From positions 1-64,000 of IMG/VR virus record IMGVR_UViG_3300042558_002668: a DNA stretch of 64,000 nucleotides, one strand, 5' to 3'. Of the stretch, positions 47,564 to 55,621 are shown in pieces. Made by a program: the position numbers and the translations under genes. Source of the DNA: a virus. The number at the start of each line of letters is the position of its first letter. Position 1 is the stretch's first letter. Under the pieces are notes generated by a model. That model saw only the letters and a list, made by a program, of their open reading frames with translations, did no database searches and had not been told where the DNA came from.

Positions 47564-49119
47564 TAGGATAGGTGTGAAATAGAGTAAGTTAAAGTTCCGT
47601 CTACACCAGTGTTAGATGATGTAAACAACACCGATATCTGATTTCCAGCTTGTGTAGCCGACAAAGTGATGCCGGTGCTAGAATTTTCAGTATAGTCGTC
47701 GTTGTAATTACCACCGTTGCCGGTCACGGTCAAAATACCGTAACGAATATTGCTGTCGCGTTGAATAGAGTACTGCATTTGAAACGCCTTGGTATACAAT
47801 TGATTAACAGATAAAATAGTCTGATTGACCACGTTGTTGACCAATGTGACTGTTTTACCTGTTTCTCTAGTGTATGCTCCCATCTGCAACTGAGTGCCAC
47901 CCGACATGGTCTGCCCAGCTGTAATAATTTCTATTCGGGGGATTGTGTAGGCATCTGCATCTGATCTAGTGAACAAGTCATGCACCGACACATTGTTGTC
48001 ATTGTTAAAGGTAATAACCGGTGATATTGGACCAGTGTTGCTGATACCAAAGCCTACATTGTTAAACGCATTATACGCCGACACGTTGAGATTGATATCT
48101 CCATATGAAATTGCTTCTGCGTAGATATTGTCAAACACATTGTGTAGTGCACGGAAGTTGCTGGGGTTGACGTCTAGTACAATGCCTTGATATAATATGT
48201 TAAACAAACTGTTGGACACAGTGATTCCGTACATGCCTGCGGTGGTGTTAAATGCATAAGTGGTATTAGTAAATCCGCATTTGTCAAATGTAATGTCAGT
48301 ACAGGTTAACACTCCGTCGCTGGCGAATCTCACCGCAGCATTGTTTGGTAATGGGGTAATTCCTGAGTTCTCAACGTCTGTCAAGGACAAGGCACCAACA
48401 AAATACACACTGTCAAACCAACACTGCGATGCGCGATCAACTAGGAAAACATCAGTTGATTCAGCTGATTGAAAAGTCATTGAATTTATCTCAATGTGCT
48501 TTGGCGGCGTTGCTCCGTTGGTGCCAATGTTTACCCCAGTCTGTTGTAAACTATCACCATACTGTGCCACATACGCAGGTACACTGCTGTCTTGTGTGTC
48601 TAAATAAATGATTGAACAGTCGGCGCCTTCACCAATTAGTTTGGCATAGGTAGGAATTACAATGGGTGAACTGGTTCTATAAGTACCGGCTGGGAAAAAC
48701 AAACTTCGACGAATCTGCGTATTGGTCTCTCGGCAATACAATTGAAACAAGGCTCGGTTGATTGCCGCAGTGTCATCAGCTAGTCCGTCACCAATAGCAC
48801 CAAAATCTCGCACACTAGCATAGTCATCCAGCGTGGCTTGTAGTGTACGCACAATCGGGCTTGATGGTGACTCGCCGGTTTGAGCCTCGTATCCCACTGC
48901 TATGTCTTTGTAGGTGTAATTGGTGAGAACTGTGATGTCTGAGAATTCAGTCAGTACCTCGGTGTTGCCAATAACCGGGGCACCATCTTGTAAGGTACCG
49001 TTACCAATGAATAGCTGGCGTGTGTCTAGGCACCAGCCCAATTCAGCGCCGGCCAACTGCGGCAGGTCTTCGGAGTACCCTTTTCTTTGCGTAATCTGGG
49101 AGATTTGTACTATAGCCAC
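47563..49119 (-). CDS. Tail spike with pectate-lyase-like beta helix
   Basis: 518 aa. N-terminal 50 residues (SQITQRKGYSEDLPQLAGAE then FIGNGT) are the phage-tail head-binding type; VRDFGAIGDGLADDTAAINR is the signature opening of pectate-lyase-3 parallel beta helices, followed by rungs such as ADCSIIYLDT and ITFDKCGFTN. Probably binds or cleaves a host surface polysaccharide. GTG start with AGAGGAA seven bases upstream and a CTAAATAC late box at 49141-49148. Confidence 0.85.
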   Translation of the reverse strand: MAIVQISQITQRKGYSEDLPQLAGAELGWCLDTRQLFIGNGTLQDGAPVIGNTEVLTEFSDITVLTNYTYKDIAVGYEAQTGESPSSPIVRTLQATLDDYASVRDFGAIGDGLADDTAAINRALFQLYCRETNTQIRRSLFFPAGTYRTSSPIVIPTYAKLIGEGADCSIIYLDTQDSSVPAYVAQYGDSLQQTGVNIGTNGATPPKHIEINSMTFQSAESTDVFLVDRASQCWFDSVYFVGALSLTDVENSGITPLPNNAAVRFASDGVLTCTDITFDKCGFTNTTYAFNTTAGMYGITVSNSLFNILYQGIVLDVNPSNFRALHNVFDNIYAEAISYGDINLNVSAYNAFNNVGFGISNTGPISPVITFNNDNNVSVHDLFTRSDADAYTIPRIEIITAGQTMSGGTQLQMGAYTRETGKTVTLVNNVVNQTILSVNQLYTKAFQMQYSIQRDSNIRYGILTVTGNGGNYNDDYTENSSTGITLSATQAGNQISVLFTSSNTGVDGTLTYSISHLS

Positions 49120-49140
49120 TTGGAATTCCTCTATTTGTCA

Positions 49141-49148
49141 GTATTTAG
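49141..49148 (-). promoter_or_regulatory. T4-type late promoter (CTAAATAC)
   Basis: About 22 bases before the GTG of the tail spike, at the end of the nuclease gene. Confidence 0.55.
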
Positions 49149-49855
49149 CTGACCAAGTAATACATTTCAACCCGTTTGAGCCACTCGTTATGCCAGTGTG
49201 CAAATTCATCGTCTTTGATCACATACTCTGTATACACAGGTTTATCCAGTGATCCGTCGGGTAACTCAGCTGGCTGCATGGCCATCATGATCACCCCTGT
49301 TTTTATGTCTGTGCCATGAGTGTGATTGTGTGCGGCTGCATAGGCTGCAAGTTGAATAAAATAGTCGTCAATCCACTCACGTTTTTTGGGCTTGTTTGTT
49401 TGCTTAAAATCAATAATTGCAGGTTGCCCTTTCCAAATACCAAGGCAGTCTGTTGTGCCAGCGTAAAGCCCACTGTAGTACACAGGAACTTCTACTCCCC
49501 AAAATTCATCCACATTGCACAAGCCTTGTAGAATAACTTCTGCGGCCATGAACCAACTGGGATGAGCAAAGGGATTACCAGGCAAGGGCTTCATATCTGT
49601 TTGCAATGCATAGTGCTCAAGATAAGCATGCATTCGTGTGCCTCGGCTGGCTGCTTCTGTGGTAATTTCTTGCGCCTTGACTTCGCCTACTCTCTTTTTC
49701 CAGTTAGCAAGAGCTTGACGTTTTTCCTCAGGCTTGGTGCGATCTAGGATGGTAGTAACGCTGGGCACTTTAGAACCGTCAGGCAAACAATAGTGTCGCT
49801 TTCCTTCAACAGTTGTTCGATTAAGCGGTGCATAGTTATATCTTGTGTTGATCAT
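49145..49855 (-). CDS. PD-(D/E)XK exonuclease (Cas4/RecB-like)
   Basis: 236 aa. YAGTTDCLGIWKGQPAIIDF then KQTNKPK gives the D...(D)xK nuclease core; ASRGTRMHAYLEHY at the N-terminal side is the conserved helix with the first His/Arg; YFIQLAAYAAAHN is the motif after the core (QLxxY). Such nucleases occur in T4-like cyanophages, likely for recombination or host DNA breakdown. Overlaps the SGNH gene before it by 20 bases. Confidence 0.85.
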   Translation of the reverse strand: MINTRYNYAPLNRTTVEGKRHYCLPDGSKVPSVTTILDRTKPEEKRQALANWKKRVGEVKAQEITTEAASRGTRMHAYLEHYALQTDMKPLPGNPFAHPSWFMAAEVILQGLCNVDEFWGVEVPVYYSGLYAGTTDCLGIWKGQPAIIDFKQTNKPKKREWIDDYFIQLAAYAAAHNHTHGTDIKTGVIMMAMQPAELPDGSLDKPVYTEYVIKDDEFAHWHNEWLKRVEMYYLVS

Positions 49856-50534
49856 ATTTTTTTAAAAAAGTTCTGGCCATTTCAGCATGCCATTGTGGTC
49901 CCGGGTGGTCGTCTCGTCCTTGGTCATGAATGCTCATGTCAAAGTCATGTATGTTGTGTTCGTAGACTGTGTAATTATTAACTGTGGCAAGTAGTCCTAC
50001 CATGGCACGATTTCTCTGTCGTATGTTATTAAAATTTTCATCTGTTAACATTGTTGGAGTGTATCCATTTTGCACATGTGGATACACTGTTGCTATTTTT
50101 AATTCTTGATATTGTTCGTACCTGTAGATATCTGTCCATAGCACAAATACAATGCTGGGAGTGATTACTCCACTGATATTGTATAATGTGCGAGCAACTG
50201 CATCACCTGAGCTTCCGCCAACCCCAAAATTATAAACTACGTGTTGTGGGAAATTCTTTTCAATCTGTGCAACCCAACTGTCTTCGTAGTTTATTCCTAT
50301 TGCTTCAGTAAAGCTACATCCTATGCAAATAATACTTGGAATTGAATTGGTTAGGTCAAACTCTCTAGTACGATATCCATAGCTGTTGTATTTGTAAACA
50401 ATGGAGGTTTTGGTGTATCCAGGCTTGGGAGATTTTTTAAAGTTTTCCTCAGTATCAGTTCCAGACCAAAACAAAGTGGCACCGCACCTAGAAGATATTT
50501 TGGGTATATATCCGCGTTGCCAGTAATTGTTCAT
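49836..50534 (-). CDS. SGNH/GDSL-type hydrolase
   Basis: 232 aa from MNNYWQRGYIPKIS. IICIGCSFTEAIGI block I; YNFGVGGSSGDAVART block II; VFVLWTDIYRYE; GRDDHPGPQWHAEMAR carries Asp-His. NSYGYR precedes block I as in the other large SGNH proteins of this window. ATG overlaps the iscA stop (ATGA), so it is transcribed with the Fe-S genes. Substrate unknown. Confidence 0.75.
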   Translation of the reverse strand: MNNYWQRGYIPKISSRCGATLFWSGTDTEENFKKSPKPGYTKTSIVYKYNSYGYRTREFDLTNSIPSIICIGCSFTEAIGINYEDSWVAQIEKNFPQHVVYNFGVGGSSGDAVARTLYNISGVITPSIVFVLWTDIYRYEQYQELKIATVYPHVQNGYTPTMLTDENFNNIRQRNRAMVGLLATVNNYTVYEHNIHDFDMSIHDQGRDDHPGPQWHAEMARTFLKKYDQHKI

Positions 50535-50857
50535 TTCACTCGAAAACTTTCTCCACAGCCACAACGGTCACGTTCATTTGGATTGCTAAATTCAAATCCC
50601 TCATTTAGTCCGTTGCGCACAAAATCAATAACTGTTCCGTCAAGATACGGCTTGTTTTTGGGATCTATAAAAATTCTCACACCATTGCTGTCATAATGTT
50701 GAACACAGTGCAAATGAGGATTGTCCACGTATTCCAACACATAGGCAAGGCCCGAACAACCAGTAGTGCGGACGCCAACTTGTATGCCCAGGCCTGATCC
50801 ACGCTTGGCCAAAGATGTTTTAATTTTGCAAGCTGCCTTGTCAGTTATTGAAATCAT
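50531..50857 (-). CDS. iscA: IscA/ErpA-type Fe-S carrier
   Basis: 108 aa. Cys in TTGCSGLAYVLEY and the C-terminal CGCGESF pair are the three metal-binding cysteines. Delivers or stores Fe-S clusters or iron. Start overlaps the iscU stop (TGATG). With IscU it gives half of an ISC pathway; no cysteine desulphurase is visible, so the host must supply sulphur. Confidence 0.93.
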   Translation of the reverse strand: MISITDKAACKIKTSLAKRGSGLGIQVGVRTTGCSGLAYVLEYVDNPHLHCVQHYDSNGVRIFIDPKNKPYLDGTVIDFVRNGLNEGFEFSNPNERDRCGCGESFRVK

Positions 50858-51234
50858 CAGTGTTTGCTTCTGTAATCGGCCACTGCGGCCTTGATAGCAT
50901 CTTCTGCTAGAATACTACAATGTATCTTGACTGGGGGAAGGGCTAGTTCTTCGGCGATTTGGGAATTTTTGATTGATCCTGCTTCGTCGAGTGTTTTTCC
51001 TTTGACCCATTCTGTAACGAGGCTTGAGCTCGCGATAGCCGATCCGCAGCCATACGTTTTAAATTTTGCATCTGTAATAACACCTGTAACATGGTCAACC
51101 TTTATCTGTAGTTTCATTACATCACCGCAAGCAGGTGCACCAACCATGCCAGTGCCCACAGTATCATCAATATCCATTTTGCCCACATTGCGTGGGTTTT
51201 CGTAATGATCAACTACTTTTTCACTGTAAGCCAT
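50857..51234 (-). CDS. iscU: IscU Fe-S scaffold
   Basis: 125 aa, the usual length. Ligand set complete: APACGD, KTYGCGSAIASSS, and LPPVKIHCSILAED with the LPPVK motif read by HscA. Assembles [2Fe-2S]/[4Fe-4S] clusters. AGGAG seven bases before the ATG. Potential phage clients are the radical-SAM proteins at 3859 and 51746. Confidence 0.96.
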   Translation of the reverse strand: MAYSEKVVDHYENPRNVGKMDIDDTVGTGMVGAPACGDVMKLQIKVDHVTGVITDAKFKTYGCGSAIASSSLVTEWVKGKTLDEAGSIKNSQIAEELALPPVKIHCSILAEDAIKAAVADYRSKH

Positions 51235-51249
51235 TGTGCTCTCCTGTTA

Positions 51250-51654
51250 TTAGTTACTGTTAAATGTTTGAGTAAACATTCGTCCGCGATAGTTAAATGT
51301 AACTATTTCACCTTGTTGAATTTGAACAGGAGTAAATCGGCACACTTGTCTTTGTTCTATTCTATTTGAATCTCGCCCAACTTCATTGCCAATGGCGCCG
51401 CCTATCAATGCTCCAATCACAGTGCCTGCCACTTGATCATTTCGATTGCTACCAAGTGTGCTGCCTAGCAATCCTCCAGCCACGGCTCCAATGGTACCAG
51501 AGCCTGTGTTGCTTTCGCGATAAAATTCCTGAACATGACATTGTTGTTGTTGCACAGTGACAAATCTTGGTTGCACGTTTACCACATAGACATCTTGTGC
51601 TGTTGCCAGTGATGCAGATACCAATAATGACAATGCTAAAAGTATTTTTTTCAT
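51250..51654 (-). CDS. Exported glycine-zipper protein (YcfJ-like)
   Basis: 134 aa with a signal peptide (MKKILLALSLLVSASLATA). GTIGAVAGGLLGSTLG and AGTVIGALIGGAIGNEVG are two glycine-zipper helices, as in YcfJ/17-kDa surface antigen proteins of the outer membrane. CRFTPVQIQQGEIVTFNYRG ends it. AAAGGAA seven to eight bases before the ATG and own promoter (51685-51713). May alter the envelope or block superinfection (inference). Confidence 0.8.
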   Translation of the reverse strand: MKKILLALSLLVSASLATAQDVYVVNVQPRFVTVQQQQCHVQEFYRESNTGSGTIGAVAGGLLGSTLGSNRNDQVAGTVIGALIGGAIGNEVGRDSNRIEQRQVCRFTPVQIQQGEIVTFNYRGRMFTQTFNSN

Positions 51655-51684
51655 AACGTTTCCTTTAAAAGGCTGCTAGCTACA

Positions 51685-51713
51685 AGTATACTACCTGCCG
51701 ACTACAAAGTCAA
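51685..51713 (-). promoter_or_regulatory. Sigma-70 promoter (TTGACT-17-TATACT)
   Basis: Minus strand TTGACT (51713-51708), 17-bp spacer, TATACT (51690-51685); drives the glycine-zipper gene and possibly iscU-iscA. Confidence 0.75.
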
Positions 51714-51745
51714 CCATCTTGGGCGACAATCAGTATGTGTATTTA

Positions 51746-52693
51746 CTACTTGGGTCGTTTGGATTTTTGTACTGGGTGAATCATTATTGATTTGCCAGCA
51801 ACTGGGCAAAATTTGCATTGAGGTATTACGTTATCAATGTTGGCCAAAAACTCACGCCCAGACTGGTCAAATTCATCAATGGTAAGGGGCCGGTAGCTGT
51901 GTAACAATTCCCGGTCCGAATCTGACAATGTTAGTTTGTGTTGAAGGTCAAATTCTGGCATCAGTGCCACTGGGCCGCATTTGTACAACGCACCGCGTAT
52001 GAAATGATAATTTTTGTTCGTAGCAAACCCACATCCGTCATGTGCCTGAATTGGGTTGTTGTTGCAAACTGAATAACTACCGTCAGGATGTTTGGTTATT
52101 GCACTTGGCAAAAACTCATTCTGAATCCAGACTGGAATTCTAATCTTATTCTCATTATCTACGTAACAGTAGTCGGCATTGAAGGGATTTAAATCACGCC
52201 CAATAAGAACCTCAGCCCGACCTTGCAGAAATTGTCTAATTATTTTATCAATGTCGTCAAATTCTGCCATGTTGTGTAAACTGACACCTAGCCAGTTGCC
52301 CATGGTGTGATTGGATCGAGTGTGTAGGTTACGCACTGCTGAATACTCACTTTTGTTTTTTAAAAACAATTGATATAACCCACTGACATGATTGAGACGA
52401 TACCCGTTTGTTAATATTTGTACGTTGCAATCCCAAATAGCATTGATTCCAGTTACCCACTTGATTAGAGATGGGTTTAGCAAAGGCTCGCCACCGAGTA
52501 TGACTATTTGCTCAGGTTTGATTTTGGTGGCCCATTTAGAGTAAGTCTCAGCATAGTCATCCCAGTTTTGCCAACCTTTGAAATCAAAGTCGTTGAAACG
52601 ATTACAACTTGGACAAGCCAAGTTGCAAACATTTGTGATATAAAATTCTAATTTGGGTATTATTACCCGGTCTGCGTCAAGATTTAGCTGCAC
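51746..52693 (-). CDS. Radical SAM protein with C-terminal Cys-rich domain
   Basis: 315 aa. TNVCNLACPSCNRF is the CxxxCxxC cluster site, IVILGGEPLLNP the GGE motif, VQILTNGYRL a later strand; the tail has CGFATNKNYH, ALYKCGPVAL and CKFCPVAGK, suggesting auxiliary Fe-S ligands. Same overall design as the split protein at 3558-4482. GTG start inside the end of the previous gene. Substrate unknown. Confidence 0.8.
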   Translation of the reverse strand: MQLNLDADRVIIPKLEFYITNVCNLACPSCNRFNDFDFKGWQNWDDYAETYSKWATKIKPEQIVILGGEPLLNPSLIKWVTGINAIWDCNVQILTNGYRLNHVSGLYQLFLKNKSEYSAVRNLHTRSNHTMGNWLGVSLHNMAEFDDIDKIIRQFLQGRAEVLIGRDLNPFNADYCYVDNENKIRIPVWIQNEFLPSAITKHPDGSYSVCNNNPIQAHDGCGFATNKNYHFIRGALYKCGPVALMPEFDLQHKLTLSDSDRELLHSYRPLTIDEFDQSGREFLANIDNVIPQCKFCPVAGKSIMIHPVQKSKRPK

Positions 52694-53009
52694 GTTTGGC
52701 CATCTTATCTACCGTGGCCCGGGCTTGGTCAACACTCATGTCAGAATCGTCAACCTCGGGTTCGGCACCACGAAACTGTATTTCATTTGGTTCAACATTG
52801 GCTATCACCCCACTCAGCGGAGGTTGTTGGCTCAATGTCATCAGTTGCTGACGTGATAAACTAATACCCATGCCGTGAGCCAATTGAATAAATGCATCAG
52901 TTGAAATTGTTTTGGGGGCATCTGAATCAGATGCTCTTCCTAGCAAAAATTCAGCTAATGCAGCCAGTCTGGCAGAATCAACAGGGGCTGTTAGTTCATC
53001 TATTCGCAT
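52677..53009 (-). CDS. Conserved T4-like phage protein (110 aa)
   Basis: ALAEFLLGRASDSD, ISTDAFIQLAHGMGISLSRQ and an acidic/basic tail ending KMAKRAAKS. Similar small proteins accompany structural genes in T4-like cyanophages. Start overlaps the stop of 53009-53845 (TAATG). Role unknown. Confidence 0.65.
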   Translation of the reverse strand: MRIDELTAPVDSARLAALAEFLLGRASDSDAPKTISTDAFIQLAHGMGISLSRQQLMTLSQQPPLSGVIANVEPNEIQFRGAEPEVDDSDMSVDQARATVDKMAKRAAKS

Positions 53010-53845
53010 TATCGGCGCTCACGACCTAGTGACGATTTAACTTCGGTGTTGTCATCAGGTTCAGGCTCAACATCAACATCAACTTCTGCGTCAATTTCTG
53101 CATCAGGGGCTGCCATAGGATCCAATGCAGAAAAATCAGTATCTCCCGCGGCGTCATCCTCACCAGGTACAATTGGAGCTGTACCAGTAATTGATGCTTG
53201 AGCTGCTTCAAGTTGTGTTTTGCCTTGCTGTACTGCGCTGAGCAATGTACTAAGTGCCGCACTTGCTTGTGCTTGGAATGCAGTGGCCTGTTCAGTGCCC
53301 ATGTCGTTTTTGATACTATCAGTCAATGCTGGCAAGTCTTTAAACTGCATTTCAGAAATTTCTTCAGTCATTTTTTGCACACGATCCAACATGTCCTGAC
53401 TGGCCAAAACAACTTGTGCAGTTTGAATTTCGCTTTCCTTGACCATGCGCTTTGTTTTTGCGCCTTCCTTTTTCATGAGAGCAATTGCAGTCATGGTTTT
53501 TTGCTCTTCAGGATTTAGCGTTTGACCATTGCTGGCTTTTTGTATAGTCTGCTTGGTCTTGGCATCGTTGACATCAATTGCCATTGGTGCTTCTCCCACT
53601 TCAGCTAGATGACTTTGCAGAGCTTGCTCCATCATGATTAGCTTTAGGTAGCTAGGATCTTGTTGACTTTGATAAAAGTCCGGAGTAGATCTGGCTTCTT
53701 TCACCAGTGAACGTACACGGCGCAACATGTGTTGTGCCTGCATAGGGTTCATAGATTCGACCGCCAGGCGTTTACCTAGGTGTGTTTCGAATACTTTGGC
53801 GATTGTCTTTGTTTGACGCAGGGCGCCTAGTTCGTTCAATTTCAT
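53009..53845 (-). CDS. Coiled-coil virion-associated protein (278 aa)
   Basis: Starts MKLNELGALRQTKTIAKVFE, almost wholly helical (MLRRVRSLVKEARSTPDF; DMLDRVQKMTEEISEMQFKD), with an acidic disordered tail (AEIDAEVDVDVEPEPDDNTE). Resembles a structural-region protein of T4-like cyanophages that may be internal or scaffold-like. CTAAATA late box at 53869-53875 and AGAGGA before the ATG. Confidence 0.7.
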   Translation of the reverse strand: MKLNELGALRQTKTIAKVFETHLGKRLAVESMNPMQAQHMLRRVRSLVKEARSTPDFYQSQQDPSYLKLIMMEQALQSHLAEVGEAPMAIDVNDAKTKQTIQKASNGQTLNPEEQKTMTAIALMKKEGAKTKRMVKESEIQTAQVVLASQDMLDRVQKMTEEISEMQFKDLPALTDSIKNDMGTEQATAFQAQASAALSTLLSAVQQGKTQLEAAQASITGTAPIVPGEDDAAGDTDFSALDPMAAPDAEIDAEVDVDVEPEPDDNTEVKSSLGRERR

Positions 53846-54299
53846 CGTTAAATCCTCTTATTTGCCAATATTTAGCCAAATCGGCACATTTGTCTAGTCC
53901 GATTTCAACTGTCTTTAAAAGCCCTTTTTTAGCTTCTAATTTGGTTAGTGCAGTTTCGCGTATTTCTGGATTACGAAACGTTTTTGTTAACTGGGAAGAA
54001 AAACTCACATCGTCTCTGAGACGGCGGCGTTTAGTGTCTAGCAGAGTGATTTCATCTGCTAGACGATGTTGTCTATATTTGTCTGCAATGCACCAGCTCA
54101 GGGCTGTTCTGATATTGTTAAAACACAGTGTCTCACCGTGACGTTTTTTAACTTCAACTGTGTCGATATTTTTAATAATAGTATATCGATCAAAGACTTC
54201 GTATCCTTGACCAGTGTTGATAATCATGTTGTTCTTGGCCAACTCATAGTCGGCAGACAAAAGCTGTTCTAGGCGGTTGAATGTTGTCTGAGTGATCAT
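53772..54299 (-). CDS. Conserved T4-like phage protein (175 aa)
   Basis: Contains GYEVFDRYTIIKNIDTVEV and NNIRTALSWCIADKYRQH, then a basic helical region (LLDTKRRRLRDDVSF). Recalled from T4-like cyanophages next to structural genes. Its last 74 bases overlap the start of 53009-53845 in another frame. No function known. Confidence 0.7.
   Translation of the reverse strand: MITQTTFNRLEQLLSADYELAKNNMIINTGQGYEVFDRYTIIKNIDTVEVKKRHGETLCFNNIRTALSWCIADKYRQHRLADEITLLDTKRRRLRDDVSFSSQLTKTFRNPEIRETALTKLEAKKGLLKTVEIGLDKCADLAKYWQIRGFNDEIERTRRPASNKDNRQSIRNTPR
53869..53875 (-). promoter_or_regulatory. T4-type late promoter (CTAAATA)
   Basis: About 23 bases before the ATG at 53845, inside the 3' end of 53772-54299. 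Confidence 0.5.
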
Positions 54300-54307
54300 T
54301 GGTGTGA

Positions 54308-54571
54308 TTATTTAAACACGTACTGGGTCAACAGATATGAACATGCTGCAACCAAAATGCCAATGATACCAACTCCCCAGGTAACAACACGATCATTGTT
54401 TTTAGATGCCATTGCTTCAACTGTATGTTGTACTGACGATATAGACGCTACCAAACTTGAAATTTTTCCTTCAAGAGACTCTAGTTTTTCTTCAATAAAC
54501 CGATACCTCTCGGCACAGAGCTCAACATGGGCTTCAAGGTTTTTCTTCTCTATTTCTGTAGCATCAGACAT
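54308..54571 (-). CDS. Coiled-coil plus C-terminal membrane helix (87 aa, XhlA-like)
   Basis: AHVELCAERYRFIEEKLESL and the following heptads form a coiled coil; residues 65-85 (WGVGIIGILVAACSYLLTQY) are one transmembrane helix. The layout matches XhlA/hemolysin-type phage membrane proteins, sometimes part of holin systems. AAGGA before the ATG and a CTAAATA box at 54587-54593. Confidence 0.65.
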   Translation of the reverse strand: MSDATEIEKKNLEAHVELCAERYRFIEEKLESLEGKISSLVASISSVQHTVEAMASKNNDRVVTWGVGIIGILVAACSYLLTQYVFK

Positions 54572-54585
54572 ACAAATCCTTTTTT

Positions 54586-55023
54586 TTATTTAGCGGGATT
54601 ACACCAGAACCATATATTCGGATTGACACCGTCGGGTACTAGAGTAGAGACAATTTGACTAGATTCTGTTAGATCCAGAATCATAGGAACATCACGGCAG
54701 TCTTGAATCAGTGCGCCCACTGGATTGTCTGCTAATGTAATGGTTTCAATTGATTCAATAACAAAATCAAATTGCCAGTATTGTGTGGTATCGTGCGTGA
54801 CAATCACCGGATTTGTTATGTCATCTGGTAACACTCGCAACGAGATCAATTGGTTTAATGTTTCCCAATTTCGTTGTTGATTTCTAGCATGATGCCAGTC
54901 ATCGATATTGCTGATGGTGGTTCCGCTATCATCAACAAAGGGTATGCGTGAACTTTTGTAGTGACTTCTCACCCCGGTTGCGGTGATGTCAAAAAGTGTT
55001 TTGCATTTTATTTGATGGGCCAT
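54586..55023 (-). CDS. Conserved T4-like phage protein (145 aa)
   Basis: LFDITATGVRSHYKSSRIPF and HHARNQQRNWETLNQLISLR are characteristic of an uncharacterised family in T4-like phages, placed among structural genes. GTTAAATA ends six bases before the ATG with no strong ribosome site, and the preceding gene is closed by a terminator, so it starts a new late unit. Confidence 0.7.
   Translation of the reverse strand: MAHQIKCKTLFDITATGVRSHYKSSRIPFVDDSGTTISNIDDWHHARNQQRNWETLNQLISLRVLPDDITNPVIVTHDTTQYWQFDFVIESIETITLADNPVGALIQDCRDVPMILDLTESSQIVSTLVPDGVNPNIWFWCNPAK
54587..54593 (-). promoter_or_regulatory. T4-type late promoter (CTAAATA)
   Basis: Overlaps the stop codon of 54586-55023; 15 bases before the ATG at 54571. 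Confidence 0.5.
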
Positions 55024-55029
55024 GGCCTG

Positions 55030-55036
55030 TATTTAA
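55030..55036 (-). promoter_or_regulatory. Late-promoter-like box (TTAAATA), leaderless type
   Basis: TTAAATA, six bases (CAGGCC), ATG at 55023. Confidence 0.45.
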
Positions 55037-55044
55037 CGGCCAAG

Positions 55045-55074
55045 AAAAACCCTGGAATTAATCCAGGGTTTTTT
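55045..55074 (-). terminator. Strong intrinsic terminator after 55091-55555
   Basis: AAAAACCCTGGA/TCCAGGGTTTTTT stem-loop with a T-run, 16 bases past the stop. Confidence 0.92.
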
Positions 55075-55090
55075 ATCAATTTAGAATTGA

Positions 55091-55555
55091 TTAGGCTAGT
55101 TTGAAGCCTGGGTTTGTGACCAATGTGCCGGACACGTTAACACCAGTAACTGTGCCATCGCTAGAAGTGATCTGCACGTTGCCCAATGCCTGCAGGCTGG
55201 TTTGCAATGTGGCCGCAGTCCAAGCACCGCTTGGGTACACGCCAACAGAGATTTGACCTGTGTTGTCGCCTTCGACCTGGTACATAGCAATAGTAGCTGT
55301 CTTCTGAATGTCTTGGTTGATTTGAACCACAACACCCGGAGTGAACACGCCGCCCGAATAGGTACCAAGTTGGTCACGCAAATCAATTGCGCCAGCAGAA
55401 CCGTCTTTGACTAGAATTTTGAAAAAGTCTAGTTTAGGACCAGCCATCTGCACTAGTGCATCAGTAGCGCCGATGTTACCGGTCTGAGGACCGTTGTTGA
55501 TGTCTAGCGCAAATACTGGTTGCGCATCACCATTGAAAGGTGGAAAATATGCCAT
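55091..55555 (-). CDS. Small virion protein, probably abundant (154 aa)
   Basis: Ala/Gly/Thr/Val-rich, all-beta by eye: MAYFPPFNGDAQPVFALDIN, then PSGAWTAATLQTSLQALGNV. Flanked by an exact TATAAATA late promoter (55596-55603), AGGAG before the ATG and a strong terminator, the control set expected for a highly expressed structural protein such as a decoration or tail component. Similar short proteins occur in T4-like cyanophages. Confidence 0.75.
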   Translation of the reverse strand: MAYFPPFNGDAQPVFALDINNGPQTGNIGATDALVQMAGPKLDFFKILVKDGSAGAIDLRDQLGTYSGGVFTPGVVVQINQDIQKTATIAMYQVEGDNTGQISVGVYPSGAWTAATLQTSLQALGNVQITSSDGTVTGVNVSGTLVTNPGFKLA

Positions 55556-55595
55556 TTTGAATCTCCTAATTGTTAATGGGCCTTAGCCCTACACT

Positions 55596-55603
55596 TATTT
55601 ATA
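55596..55603 (-). promoter_or_regulatory. T4-type late promoter (TATAAATA)
   Basis: Exact T4 consensus, about 40 bases before the ATG at 55555. Confidence 0.75.
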
Positions 55604-55621
55604 CCAGATATCAAAAAACAC

